In this document: in pieces, positions 51,714 to 62,170 of the stretch
Layout of the letters: each line of letters starts with the position of its first letter
How positions within the stretch are numbered: the stretch's first letter is position 1
Origin: Polytrichum commune
Taxonomy: Eukaryota > Streptophyta > Polytrichopsida > Polytrichales > Polytrichaceae
Reading direction: 5' to 3'
Assembly (NCBI GenBank): GCA_950295325.1
Contig: OX485805.1
Span: 22,989,501-23,053,500, forward strand
DNA: 64,000 nt
Made by a program: the position numbers and the translations under genes
The notes under the pieces: model-generated
Seen by the model: only the letters and a program-made list of their open reading frames with translations
The model's database searches: none
What the model was told of the DNA's origin: nothing

Positions 51714-53105
51714 TTAGGGCCAGTTTACACCATGGACCATGAATTCAGACCATGGAAGATGGCCTTTTGCCATGGTTTGATTTCTTGAAAAATCAATTTA
51801 CAAAGCCTTTGGGCCCCTCACTAGGTGTAAACCGAATGTGAACCAAGAAGAATGACCATGAACCAAAAAGTAAATGTGCTATTTTTTTTTAAATGTGCCC
51901 AAAAAGGGTATTTTTGAGAAGAAAAAAAGCAAGTTTGACTATTCTCTTGTCTTCTCTTGGCCTTCACTTGTCTTCACTTCTTGTTAAATGTGTTGAAGAT
52001 GTGGCTTGCAAATCTTCTCACAACAATTCTTAAAAAAACAAAAAAAACAAAACATTGAGCGATTTAATTTGTACATGTTCAATGTAATTTACATGTGACA
52101 TGTACCTTGTGTTATACATTGAGCATTATAATTTGCAACCCGCCTCACCATGTGTACACAAATTCTTGAGTTCTAGATGTCCCACATTGTTTGGTGAAAC
52201 ATGTGGGAGCCGGTTTAGGGAAAGGGCATGGAAGAAATGGGATGTTTCATGGGCTATGATACGATCAAGGCACATGGAGGGCATACTTGCTTCTCAAGAT
52301 TCATTACATCACATAGATGTTGAAAAGTGTGCCTTGTGAGCCTTACCTAGTGGGAAGAGTGTATACAGTGACGAACAAAACTGAGTACTCAACTGAGAAC
52401 TTCAATTTCGGCAAGCAATCTCTGGCGATTGAAATTTGATATCATTGAAGTAATTAAGCAAAGTATGTGTACAAAGTAGTCTTCCTCATATATGTAAAAA
52501 GAAAATTTCAAAAAATAATAGGGTTACTGACAATAACCATGTCATAGCGGCTAAGGTTCACAAACTCAATTTTGTTTGGAGCCACCAACCGAACTTCACT
52601 TTTCATTTGCATATTGATTTGTGCTCGATTTCGTTAGATCATTAGTGCATTGTGACGCTCTGCTATTGGAGATTGTGTAGTGGTGAGCATTCGTGTGATT
52701 GCTTCTGTATGCCTCGTTCATCTGCGTCGCAAAAGCTCCAAGCATTGGAAAAACTTAGGAATGGCAATTCAACATGAAAAGTTGCGGATGCAATTGGGAT
52801 GAATCAATCTTGGGTAGTTAGGCTTAGAAAAAAGATCACAGGGGAGCTTGAGAAGCAAAAGGAGGGCGCCCAAGACACCTTACTGCGAGAGAGAGGCAAC
52901 GATGTGTCACCTTGCTTATGAAAGGGGGTTTGGGAATTGTATCAAAGGTGGTAGCAGAGATTCGAAGTGAATCAGGTAAAAATGTGTCTGATGTAATTGT
53001 GAGACATGCTTTGCGATGGGAAGGTTTCCCTGCACATGTGCAACAGAAGAAGCCATTGTTGACAAGAAAACATGTTCAGGCATGGGTGAGGTTTGCTCAC
53101 AGGCA

Positions 53106-53665
53106 AGGTTGTCTATCCCGACGTCATGACGGACCCCTCCGTCACGACACAATAGGGTCCACGTAGGGTCAACCTAGGGGGAAGCTAGTAGGGTGGGTAA
53201 AATACTTACCTTCTTGCCAAGGTGGCGTCCTATGTGGCAGAAAAGGCCGACGTGGACGTGGATATGCCTAGCGCCAAGTAAACCATTTTGCCATTCTGTT
53301 TATCATTCTGTTAAAATCAAAGTAGTAAAATATGACCAAGGAGGGTGTGGGGCGGATGGGGGTGGGGTGGGGGGGGGGGGGGGGGACGGGGGCGGACGGG
53401 GGGGGAACGAGGGCGGGAACGGGGGCGGACGGGCGCTAGTAATTTTTTCCCCACTTTACCTTTACTTTGCTGACATGTCATCACACGTGGACATCTTACA
53501 TCCTACGTGTCCGAAATGGGGTAATGTAATTACACATAGAATTCGGTAAAATTCAAGTCCGTCAGGATAAAGACAACATCTGGCATAATGTCGTGACGGA
53601 TGCGTTTCATGACGGCACGACATTATGCCGAGATTAGCCTCCGTTACGACACAATAGACAACCCT
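53106..53665. mobile_element. MULE-like non-coding insert within the Tc1 transposase
   Basis: Ends aggttgtctat (left) and, reversed, agggttgtctattgtgtcg (right). An imperfect 11-bp direct repeat flanks it: gctcacaggca (53,095-53,105) and gcttgcaggta (53,666-53,676), differing by three transitions. The transposase frame resumes to the right. A G-rich low-complexity tract (53,352-53,450) lies inside. The superfamily is inferred from the 9-11 bp target size and is uncertain. Confidence 0.55.
53352..53450 (+). repeat. G-rich low-complexity tract
   Basis: Runs of G up to about 17 with gacggg and gcggac interruptions. It could form G-quadruplexes and is prone to assembly error. The apparent Gly-rich frame here is not a gene. 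Confidence 0.8.
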
Positions 53666-54600
53666 GCTTGCAGGTATGCAAATTAGACCGTTCATGATTA
53701 GGAATGCATTATTTTTAGTGATGAGACGAAGATAAACATGTTTTAATTCTGATGGTAGGTCCTAGTGTTGGATAACAAATGGAGAGCATGTACAACCGTA
53801 ACATGTCCAACAAATAGTGAAACATGATAGTGGACATATCATGATTTGGGGTTGTATGACAACTTTTGGACATGGAGCTTGGCATAGAATTGAAGGTATA
53901 ATGGATCGACACGTGTACAAATTTATTTTGGAAAACTTCTCGTGGTTTACAATCAAGGATTACAATTTGGTTCCAAACAATGTTGTGTTTCAACATGATA
54001 ATGATCCAAGACACACAAGTAAGAAGGTGCAAGAATGGTTGAAATTGCAGTCATTCCAACTTCTCCAATGGCTTGTTCAATCACCATAAGTGAATCCCAT
54101 GGAGCATTTTTGGTCTCTTCTCAAACAACGTTTGAATGAATTTTCTACACCTCCATGAGGAATTGAAGAATTGTGAGAGCGTGTGTGCATTCTTTCTTCT
54201 AATTTCAGTGAAGAAGATTGTATGGCACTATATGAGAGTATGCCGCATAGGATTGTTGTTGTATTGGCTACTAGAGGCTATTGGACAATTATTGAAGTTC
54301 AAAAAAATAAATTGAACAATACCGAGTACTTATATATGGTTGGTGATTATAAATTGTAGAAGATTATCTAGTTTTCAATATGATGTACAACTCTGCATAT
54401 ATATACATAGCTTTATTTGTTTTTCAACTCACTTTTTAGCTTTGCAAAAGAATATGTACATTGTCTATAATGGTTTGTCAAAGTTGGCTTCTTCAACAAA
54501 ATACTCAGTTTCATTCGTCACCATATAAAGCCCACCAAAAAATTTCATTCAAAAAATATTATATCGACATTTCTCTATCATGGGCCCCTGCCTTTTCTTA

Positions 54601-55918
54601 GGGCCACTTTATACTTGGGGCCGGATTGAGGGCCGGCCGGAACTCTCAAAATTTGAACCAATAGGATCGTTCGATTTCATCAAATCGGGCCCAAGGGCTT
54701 TATACTTGGGGCCGGCCCGAACACTCACCTATCCCATGTGGCGTCTTAGGTGGCACAATTTTGGCGCCAAACCATCGGGCCCTAGATGAGATTTCGGGAC
54801 GAGCTTTTCCTCGTCCCGAACTCCCCATCTAGGGCCGGATTGGGCTCCTCCGTTGAATTGAGCTCATCTTGTCCGTCAATCACTACCGGGGTGAATGATT
54901 TTCCTCTCCTCTTCATTCCACTCTTCTAATAACACAACAATTAGCATAAATATGATTGTATTAGACTAATAAGGCAACAATTAGGGCGTTAATCACACTT
55001 AAGATCAATTAGCTAAATATGATAGCATTAGGCTAATAATACAACAATTAGGGTGCTAATCACACACTTAAGATAAAAATGAAATATTATAGCATTTAAT
55101 CAATCACATGGTATGACTTAGGCTATGAATTAGTCTAATAAGGCAACAATTAGTATAAGTATGTTAGCAATAGTGTAATAACACAACAATTAAGACACTA
55201 ATCATACACTTAAGATAAAAATGAAACAATTTAAGTTGTCAATCAAGAATTTAACGTGCATTATTCAATCAGTTAGTCCACTAACATAATAATTAGCACA
55301 AATATGGTAGCATTAGGCTAATAACACAACAATTAGGGTGTTAATCACACACTTAAGATAGTAATGAAACATTTAAGCATTTAATCAAGCATATGGTATG
55401 GCTTAGTCTATGGATTAGTCTAATAAGATAACAAATAGTGTAAATATGACAACATTAGGCTAATAACACAACAATTAAGGTGCTAATCATGCACTTAAGA
55501 CAAAAATGCAACATTTAAGCCGTTAATCAAGAATATGGTGTGCCTTCTAAACCACACCCATTGGTCAATCCATTGAACATGGTAGATAAATTTATAGGAG
55601 CATTTTGACGCCGGAATAGATTGAAAGGCCCCAATTTAGTTTAGTGGGACCCAATTTCGATTCGCTAACCACAACCCTATAGATGTCATCCCTCATAATA
55701 TTAAGTATCATGAAACTTAATTGTTGAGAACACCAGGCATTGACCACGGTAAGTTCCATGAAACTTAACCCTCAAGACCATCGGGCCCTAGAATCGGGCC
55801 TCACCACTTTACATGCGACAAGGTTGGGCCGGAAAAAAGTTCATAAAGTGCGTCCCAATTGAGGCCTCAATCGGGCCGGTGCTCCGGCCGGCCCCAGGCC
55901 GTGTATAAAGTGGCCCTT
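54601..55918. mobile_element. Harbinger-like MITE inside E1, 1.3 kb
   Basis: Inverted ends gggccactttatactt (left) and, reversed, gggccactttatacac (right), flanked by tta on both sides (54,598-54,600 and 55,919-55,921). GGGCC ends with a TTA target are typical of PIF/Harbinger. The related sequence near 60,836-60,860 reads through the site without the insert (gccttttttttacca), confirming the boundaries. The interior is AT-rich with internal repeats of 'gctaataacacaacaattag' type every 100-200 bp and no ORF. Confidence 0.85.
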
Positions 55919-56137
55919 ACCATACCACCTCTCTTGCCTCTCTCACCGCAAAGCCCGTTAGATCATATCAGTGGATTAATTAAGCTTTAAAATATGTCTT
56001 TTAAGACCTTGACATGGTCACTCTGCCATTTTTTCCTTGATGCAAACGGAAGTGGACCCGGGACGAGTTCATCAGCCACTCAGCGCTCTTACAGCGCCCT
56101 GGCACGACTTTCTGGTGCATGGTGCAAAAACCGGCCC

Positions 56138-57127
56138 TAACGCAGGTTTTGCGTGTCTGCACGGAATTGTACAGACAATTGACGAACGCAGCACGAAGCT
56201 GGTGAAGTTACTTTCTCATACAAAGTGGAATCGTCATCATCTTCACTCTCATTTCACAATACCAATTTGTTTCTCTTTCGGATGTTGATGTTGATGTTGG
56301 CAGAAAGCAGCAAGTGGGCATCACTATAGCATGCTGGATGAGTAGCTAACTCCGTGGTGTGGGTGTTGCGGGAATTCTCCGCTACGGTTGGCTGTATTGG
56401 AGATTTCTGCTGCTACCATCATCCTCCAAGTTTTCAAGTGCCGGAGCAAGATTTAAGGTAAGTCGACAGCACGGTCGGTCGTTGTTGCTCGATCAAATGG
56501 TTTTGGATATTGGTGTGGGATTTTTAGGCTCGGTCTGTGTCTGCTGAGATTGAGAGGACGCTCCCGAGGATAGCTTATTAGGGTTTAGGGCCGATGACTC
56601 TCCGCGCGAGAATTTATGCTTTGGACTTGCTGAGGAATCTCAAATTTGTCCTGGGCACTTCCTGAGAGACTGGGGGATGAGTGTAAGTAGAACTGAAACC
56701 AGTTCACTGATATAGATGTTGTGTGAAGATGTCCAGTACACCGTGCTTTGCTGCCTGTCATGTACAGTGGTCACAGGATTGTATATTGAAGCGGAAGATT
56801 GAGTCTTTCGCTCGATCACCAGCATAGGCTACCCGGCCAGTTGGTGAACCCTCGAGGGATGATGTCCCTAGCTCTGGATATCTGTCGTGACTTCTTACGC
56901 CTCTGTTTTCCACGTCTTTGACAAATTCTGTTTATAAGGAGAGAGCTTGATTCTCTGTATTCACATGGTGTGGCCCGTGCTTTACATTTCTTGCAAGCTT
57001 TTCGGCTAACTAATATGTGAGTTGTGCGAGTGGATTAATTGGTGGCAGGCTTGATTTGGTAACGAGTACATCTGTTCTCCGGATTCAATTGGCAGCTTCG
57101 ACATTCAATTTTAGTGGGGTGGTGGAC
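56138..57127 (+). other. upstream region of gene A2, possible 5' UTR exon
   Basis: A strong donor (aag|gtaagt at 56,457/56,458) and an acceptor-like ttttag near 57,116, just before the A2 ATG, suggest a 5' UTR intron of about 660 bp. The open frame at 56,359-56,547 ends across this donor and does not join A2 in frame, so it is taken as untranslated. Confidence 0.35.
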
Positions 57128-58028
57128 ATGGGGAGGGGGACGACCAAGAAATCCACATGGCTGGTGAACGACACTCCTGTCGCGCTCGACTTGTACTATC
57201 TGACGTCGAACAACAACCCCATATTTCGACAAACCCTGCATCCGAAGCCGTGTGTCGACAATGACGCTAAGGTTGAAGTTACCACTACAGGAATGACGAC
57301 TGACCGCAACGGCGTGCAGCAAGTGGGTGGCATCAACACTTACATCGAAGAGTTTGATTCGCACAACACCTACGCAATGCTCAGGCTGTGGGATGACAAA
57401 AAAAAGTATGCGATCTCCTTCAACACCGATGACCTCATCGACAACAGCACGATCAGAATTAATATGTCGTCCGATGGCAGTTTCACGCCCAGATTCATAG
57501 CAAGGTAAGTCATAATTGCCACCATCCAGCCATTCCAACATCTCCTCCTGAAAGTTGCATGTTTGGATTTCTCTGCAATGTTCGTATGTTTGATATTCAA
57601 ACACGTCAAGATATGTAATCATTCTTCCTTTGAGTCATGATTTCACACATTCAACCATTCGAGCATGTTCTTTGATTTCTTTGCTTGTGCACTCAATCTC
57701 CTTCTGAAAGTTGAGTCTGTACTAGTAGACAAGTGCTCCTTTTAGAGTCTCCAAAATTTCATACAGAAACATAGCCGGTCTCTCCTCGTACAAATGCCTA
57801 GTTCATATCACAATTAGCTCTTGACTTCTGGGTATCGCATCAGAAGTGTCAAATTTACTCTACAGATTAACATTCAGAGATTGTCAGATATTGAGGCACT
57901 TGGATGCTTTTTGATCACTGATATAACCATTTGAGTGCAGAAACCGGAATAATGCAGACCCAACTGAAGGTCCAGCTCCATATCCTACTTTCCGAGAAAA
58001 AGTGATTCGTTTTTTTGCTTGGCGGTAA
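57128..58028 (+). CDS. gene A2: unrecognised family, paralogue of A1
   Basis: The first coding exon, 57128-57504, starts MGRGTTKKSTWLVND and ends at a perfect donor AG|gtaagt in phase 2. It aligns with A1 along LYYLTSNNNPIFRQTLHPKP, VDNDAKVEV, TYIEEFDSHNTYAMLRLW and DLIDNSTIRI. A tentative second exon, 57941-58028 (tgcag acceptor, phase fits), would add 29 codons ending FREKVIRFFAWR and give about 154 aa in total. That exon has no match in A1 and is weakly supported. The product looks like a small soluble beta-rich protein without signal peptide or membrane segment. Family and function are unknown. It is in opposite orientation to A1. Confidence 0.6.
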
Positions 58029-59640
58029 CCTTCACTGCTACATCATTTGGTGCCACACAATAATTGCGATGGATTGGATTATTGCTACTCAACCAAAACA
58101 GGTGAAGCGGAGATCTCTTCGTGGAGAACTGCTGGCTGCATCTTACTGCAAAAGACAGAGGATCATGACGCAGACCAATATCGGCCCACATGAAAGAGAT
58201 GATCGGTTACCTCGCTCTACTCTATCGACATTAGGGTTTTGTCATATTTAAGGTTGAGCATGATGCCCATCGAGTAACTCGGTAGGTCTTCTGGATGATC
58301 GATCCATGTAACTTACTGCACAGATTCATGATATTCTCCCTCCAAGTTGTCAGCTACGAAAAAAGTCTTAGCCAATTCAGTAAGTTTGGGTCATATGTCA
58401 GTTCTTATGTGCATAATGGCCCTTTTTGATTGGTCACTGGCAGCGCAAGTGCATATACACACGGTGGCATAATGGAACATCGATGGTCATGAGCATAATA
58501 CCAAAAGAACCCTTATTTGGGTTTAAGCAGAGTGTATCAGGCTTGCAACTGATTGACGTTGCAGCCTGTTAATCATAAGGTGTTTCACGCTTGGGTGCCC
58601 CTACAGTAAGTCCTACACAACATGCACACAGATGTATCCACAATTTTGTACAATTTGTAAAAATTCTGACAAATTCTGCACAGAAGTTGAGTACATACTC
58701 GAATAGGTTCCACATATATACAGCTCCTTACATGCCATTAACTCTAGTTAACTTAGTCCCATTTACATGAAGCCTTACATGGTACAAGAAAGTGTGGACA
58801 ACCCTGCGCCCACATGTTCTAGCTGAAAGCTGGTCAATGTTAAGATTGATGGAAACACAATCCTGCCTCCCTTCTGGCCCACAGGTGGTCTGGGTTGTCG
58901 CTGAGCTAAATTGTGTGCAACAATGAATGCAGAGAACCAAAGTGGAGAGGCAAGCTGGGATGCCAACTCTTGCTAACAACACGCACCTAGCTGGCCATGA
59001 GATTGATCTACAAAAAGTGCGACTTCTTTTGGTGAGTGAGCTCCTCCAGGAGCTGAAGCCATCAGTGAATCGAATTTCAGGCAATTTGAGGCTGTGTTGG
59101 GATAGAGGGATGATGCCGTAGGTTGAATGAGAGAGGCTTCACCCTTGACCATACTGACTTAGACTCATATGTAAACCTTGAGTAAAACCTTGGAGTCTGC
59201 ATTGGAGTAAGTTAGATTACAAGGTTCAACATTTGACTAAGGGGCTTTACATTCGGCTTTGTGCAAAGTAGGCAACATATTATGGTACATTTGGCTTATG
59301 AGGAAAGTGGTTATGGCCTTGATATGGATTGTTGACCATGTACTAATCGCATCTTTCATATCCTAGCTGAAGTGGGCTATTCGGACAAAGTTACTTATTT
59401 AAGACCCATAAGTACCTTATGCCGTTGAAAAAAGTTAGGCCCATCATGTCAGATGGTGGACATTAAATCTCCCTCTACAAACTTTTAGGGAGAGGAGTCT
59501 ATGCTAGGATAAGGGTTGGGGTTCACAATCTGCAACCCTTGGGCAACCCTTGAGAAAATTTTGGATTTTAATTGAACCAATTGGAAAACCTTGCACCCCC
59601 CCCCCACCACCACCACCACACACACACACACATGACTTCA
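58029..59640. other. no recognisable gene
   Basis: Contains a short relative of the 272-bp repeat near 58,735-58,790 and a CCA/CA microsatellite at about 59,597-59,632. No exon with domain signal seen. Confidence 0.35.
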
Positions 59641-59730
59641 AAAAATAAGGTTGCCCTTGCATATTTGAAGGTCAGATGTTTATAAACTCATGTTGAGTGC
59701 ATGGAGAAAGAATTTAAGAAGTGAACTCAA

Positions 59731-59915
59731 GTGAAATGCATTGTAATATTCAGATTTTTGTATGAGAGGTTGGGCATGTATTTGAAGAAAGAGGATACAC
59801 ATTTTAAGGTTATTGTGCCAATGCAAGAGAAGGGTATGCATAGGTTAGATAGTGATGATAGATTGCAAAGCATACGTGATTTGTATGGAGTCCACAAAAA
59901 ATCTTCGTTTGAATT
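59731..59915 (+). pseudogene. HARBI1-like transposase fragment
   Basis: The frame reads FLYERLGMYLKKEDTHFK then VPMQEK and LQSIRDLYGVHK, resembling the N-terminal region of plant HARBI1-type Harbinger transposases. A few codons are missing between VPMQEK and the next block, and no catalytic domain follows. This is a truncated, decayed gene. The assignment is from remembered motifs. Confidence 0.5.
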
Positions 59916-60286
59916 TTATTATTATATATATATATATATATCTAATTAATTTAAATTATTATTTTTGCATGATGACCAAGAATGGTGGAAATCTCTCATT
60001 GCAATCACTAATTGGATCTACAATTTGATCCAAGTGTTAACACTTGCAGAAGACAAAAAAAAATAGAATGAAAATCCCACAAGTAAGAAGGGACTGTAAA
60101 AAAATTGCAATATAAAAAAATGTTGACGTAGAAAAACTTACTTTGTTTGTTTTTTTTAGAAAATTACTCATCTATATTGCCTTGAATAGCAATTAGTTGA
60201 TACACTTCAAAATCTTTCTACTTTATTCTTAGCATTTAAAAAAAAAATCTATTTATTCTTCTCAATCACATCCTTCTTGGCTTTCT

Positions 60287-60559
60287 TCATCTTCTTTGCT
60301 TGTTCTTTTGTTGGTCATTTTCTTTTTGAACTACTTGCTTATTTGCTGTTATTGTTTTTGTCACTTCTTTCATTCTTTGGAAAATTTGAATTGCATGAAG
60401 ATTCTCTAATGATCCTCTTTGCAAAAAAATGAACAAGGGTATAATTGGCAGAGTATGATATGCACTAAAAGAAGAGGGGATGAGATTAGGACCACGCAAC
60501 ATTTTAAAATCAACAATTGGTTGATCTTTAAAATTAGAGTTGTCATTTCTTGAATCCAT
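60287..60559 (-). other. 90-aa ORF within element E2, unrecognised
   Basis: Starts MDSRNDNSNFKDQPIVDF and ends in a charged, Gln/Lys-rich tail (QKENDQQKNKQRR). It lies opposite in strand to the HARBI1 fragment, the arrangement expected for the accessory Myb-like gene of Harbinger elements. No Myb repeat is visible, so the link is only positional. Confidence 0.25.
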
Positions 60560-61079
60560 TGTAAATTTCGTGACTACTCTCCTTGCAACTCTCTACATGA
60601 CTCCTCATCAACATTATATCTTTTCATGTTTGCGGGAAAAAAAAAACCTCACACACTAATACCCAAACTATGCCACAAGAAGGATACAAGAGAAATGAGA
60701 TAATGCTAAAAACAACAACCTTTTATACTGTGGTTTCAAAATATAACATTAGTTTGCAATAAAGTAGAGCCAACATTGCATGTACATCCCCAAAAAATAT
60801 TCATTAAAAATTTATTATAATGGCATTTCTTTATCATGGGGCTTTGCCTTTTTTTACCAAACCTCCTCTTTTGCCTTTCTCACCGCAAAACTCGTTGGAT
60901 CATGTCAGTGAATTATGTAGGTCTTAAAATATGTCTTTTGAAAACCTCAACCTCCATGATCACTCTAACATTTTTTCCTTGGTGTAAACCAAAATGGTCC
61001 CAGGACAAGTTCAATAGCCAATCAGGGCTCTTATAGGCCCTAGGACGACTCCATGGTCCATGGTGTAAACAACCCCTGA

Positions 61080-61565
61080 TACCAGGGCCACACTGGGGGC
61101 CCAACCAAAAACATCAGCCCTACGTATTCTCCAGAAATACAGGGTTGGGATTTCAATTGGCTGGAGTTGTTGGTTGCACGCTACCCCCCTTCTTCCAGCC
61201 ACTCCAGTAGCTCCAGCCAACTGGAATCCCAGCCCTGTATTTCCGGAGAATACGTAGGGCTGATGTTTTTGGTGACTGGAGCTGCTGGGGTTTTTGGGTT
61301 GGGGATTCGTGGCACTCACTAAAAATCATCCATCCAAGATATCGTGGATGAAGTGGCTCCAATAAAAAAAACCCCCCTATGGGGTTGAGGGCCGATTCAT
61401 TTGAATGTGACGTCACTAGACTAATTCGGGGCCTTTGACTCTATTTCCGGAATCAAATTGTCCAAAAATAGCCATTTAGATGATTCCTGTGTTTTTTTCA
61501 TCCGCACAGATGATTTTTATTGAGTGCCACGAATCCCCGGCCGGGTTTTTGGTGTGGCCCTGGTA
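61080..61565. mobile_element. nested inverted-repeat element, about 486 bp
   Basis: Outer ends taccagggccacac (61,080) and gtgtggccctggta (ending 61,565), flanked by tga on both sides. Inside are two further inverted pairs: aacatcagccctacgtattc (about 61,110) with gaatacgtagggctgatgtt (about 61,248), and ggggattcgtggcactca (about 61,301) with tgagtgccacgaatcccc (about 61,520). No ORF. It abuts the right end of element E2, as if inserted at its border. Confidence 0.75.
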
Positions 61566-61568
61566 TGA

Positions 61569-62170
61569 GGGTGGACTGTATCCCAACAGAGACCCGCCAT
61601 GTGGGACCCTGGGATCGCATTTGGGAATGTCAAAGTCATAAAGGCAGTGCTAACGTAGCTTACATCTTCAGCACCTCTCCGAAGTCACCACGTAACTAAG
61701 CCCTACCGACATTGAATTCGGCACTTGCCTGGACGATGAGCTGCAATTTCAAGGTGTGTTCTAGGTCTGCGCAGTTAAACCTGTGGACTGCAAGTTTGCG
61801 AGGTGCAGATACTCCGATCCTCCACTAGGTCGGTATAGATTTGGACACCCAGTTCTGCAAATGGGATGTTAATACTTCACCGTTGTTTGTGACGTTATAA
61901 GGGAAGCCTTGTGCCATTTTGTACTTGGAATTGTAGTTGCATACCTACCCTGGAACTTTTGAAACGGCTCGGACTGGTAATTCTTCGAAGTCAGTTTACA
62001 AAGATATAAGAATTTATTTCGGTACCTAGATACTCCCAATCCTTTGCTTGTATGGTTTTGTTGACGGCAGGGACACACTTGGAAGTTAAGCCATTCGCTG
62101 CAACTTAAAGTTAACCGACTCCAAAATTCTCACGGAGACAATTACAGAACCACTTCTGATCAACTCAACC
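61569..62170 (+). other. upstream region of gene B2
   Basis: No independent gene seen. Presumably holds the B2 promoter and 5' UTR. No obvious TATA element close to the ATG. Confidence 0.35.

Larger units (their letters stand above)
52709..54330 (+). pseudogene. Tc1/mariner transposase, broken
   Basis: The N-terminal helix-turn-helix region starts MPRSSASQKLQALEKL at 52,709. ARERQRCVTLLMKGG and a second DNA-binding part follow, with one stop and at least one frameshift. The MULE-like insert at 53,106-53,665 then splits the gene. The catalytic part 53,817-54,089 shows HIMIWGCMTTFGHG and FQHDNDPRHTSKKV, followed by a stop and, in the same register, VNPMEHFWSLLKQRLNE. The order matches the DDE/D transposase of Tc1-like elements. 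Multiple lesions show it is inactive. Confidence 0.85.
52366..54523 (+). mobile_element. Tc1/mariner element, about 2.16 kb
   Basis: Inverted ends cagtgacgaacaaaactgag (left) and, reversed, tggtgacgaatgaaactgag (right), each bordered by TA (52,364-52,365 and 54,524-54,525), the target site of this superfamily. It carries a decayed transposase gene (52,709-54,330) interrupted by a 560-bp insert. Confidence 0.85.
51717..56137. mobile_element. Harbinger-like element E1, host of nested insertions
   Basis: Outer inverted ends: left gggccagtttacaccatgga and right, reversed, gggccggtttttgcaccatg. Flanks are tta on the left and taa on the right, so the target duplication is TA or a mutated TTA. After removing the Tc1 element (52,366-54,523) and the inner MITE (54,601-55,918), under 1 kb remains. 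No transposase is recognisable in E1 itself, but a related copy near 59.7-61.1 kb includes a HARBI1 fragment. The superfamily assignment therefore rests on that link and the end structure. Confidence 0.6.
59641..61076. mobile_element. Harbinger element E2 (relative of E1), left end unresolved
   Basis: 60,793-61,076 matches E1 on both sides of its inner MITE (54,536-54,600 plus 55,919-56,137). Shared words include ctcaccgcaaa, aaaatatgtcttt, ttttttcctt and ccatggtgtaaac. The right end, reversed, reads ggggttgtttacaccatgga, like the E1 left end. A HARBI1-like fragment lies at 59,731-59,915, and a minus-strand frame at 60,287-60,559 could be the remnant of the accessory Myb-like gene, but I cannot show this. 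The left boundary was not found. Confidence 0.5.

Noticed and set aside
53193..53549. Gly-rich 118-aa ORF
   Set aside because: Translation of the G-rich low-complexity tract inside a non-coding insert.
57035..57622. 195-aa minus-strand ORF
   Set aside because: Antisense shadow of gene A2. The plus-strand frame is supported by similarity to A1 and a perfect splice donor.
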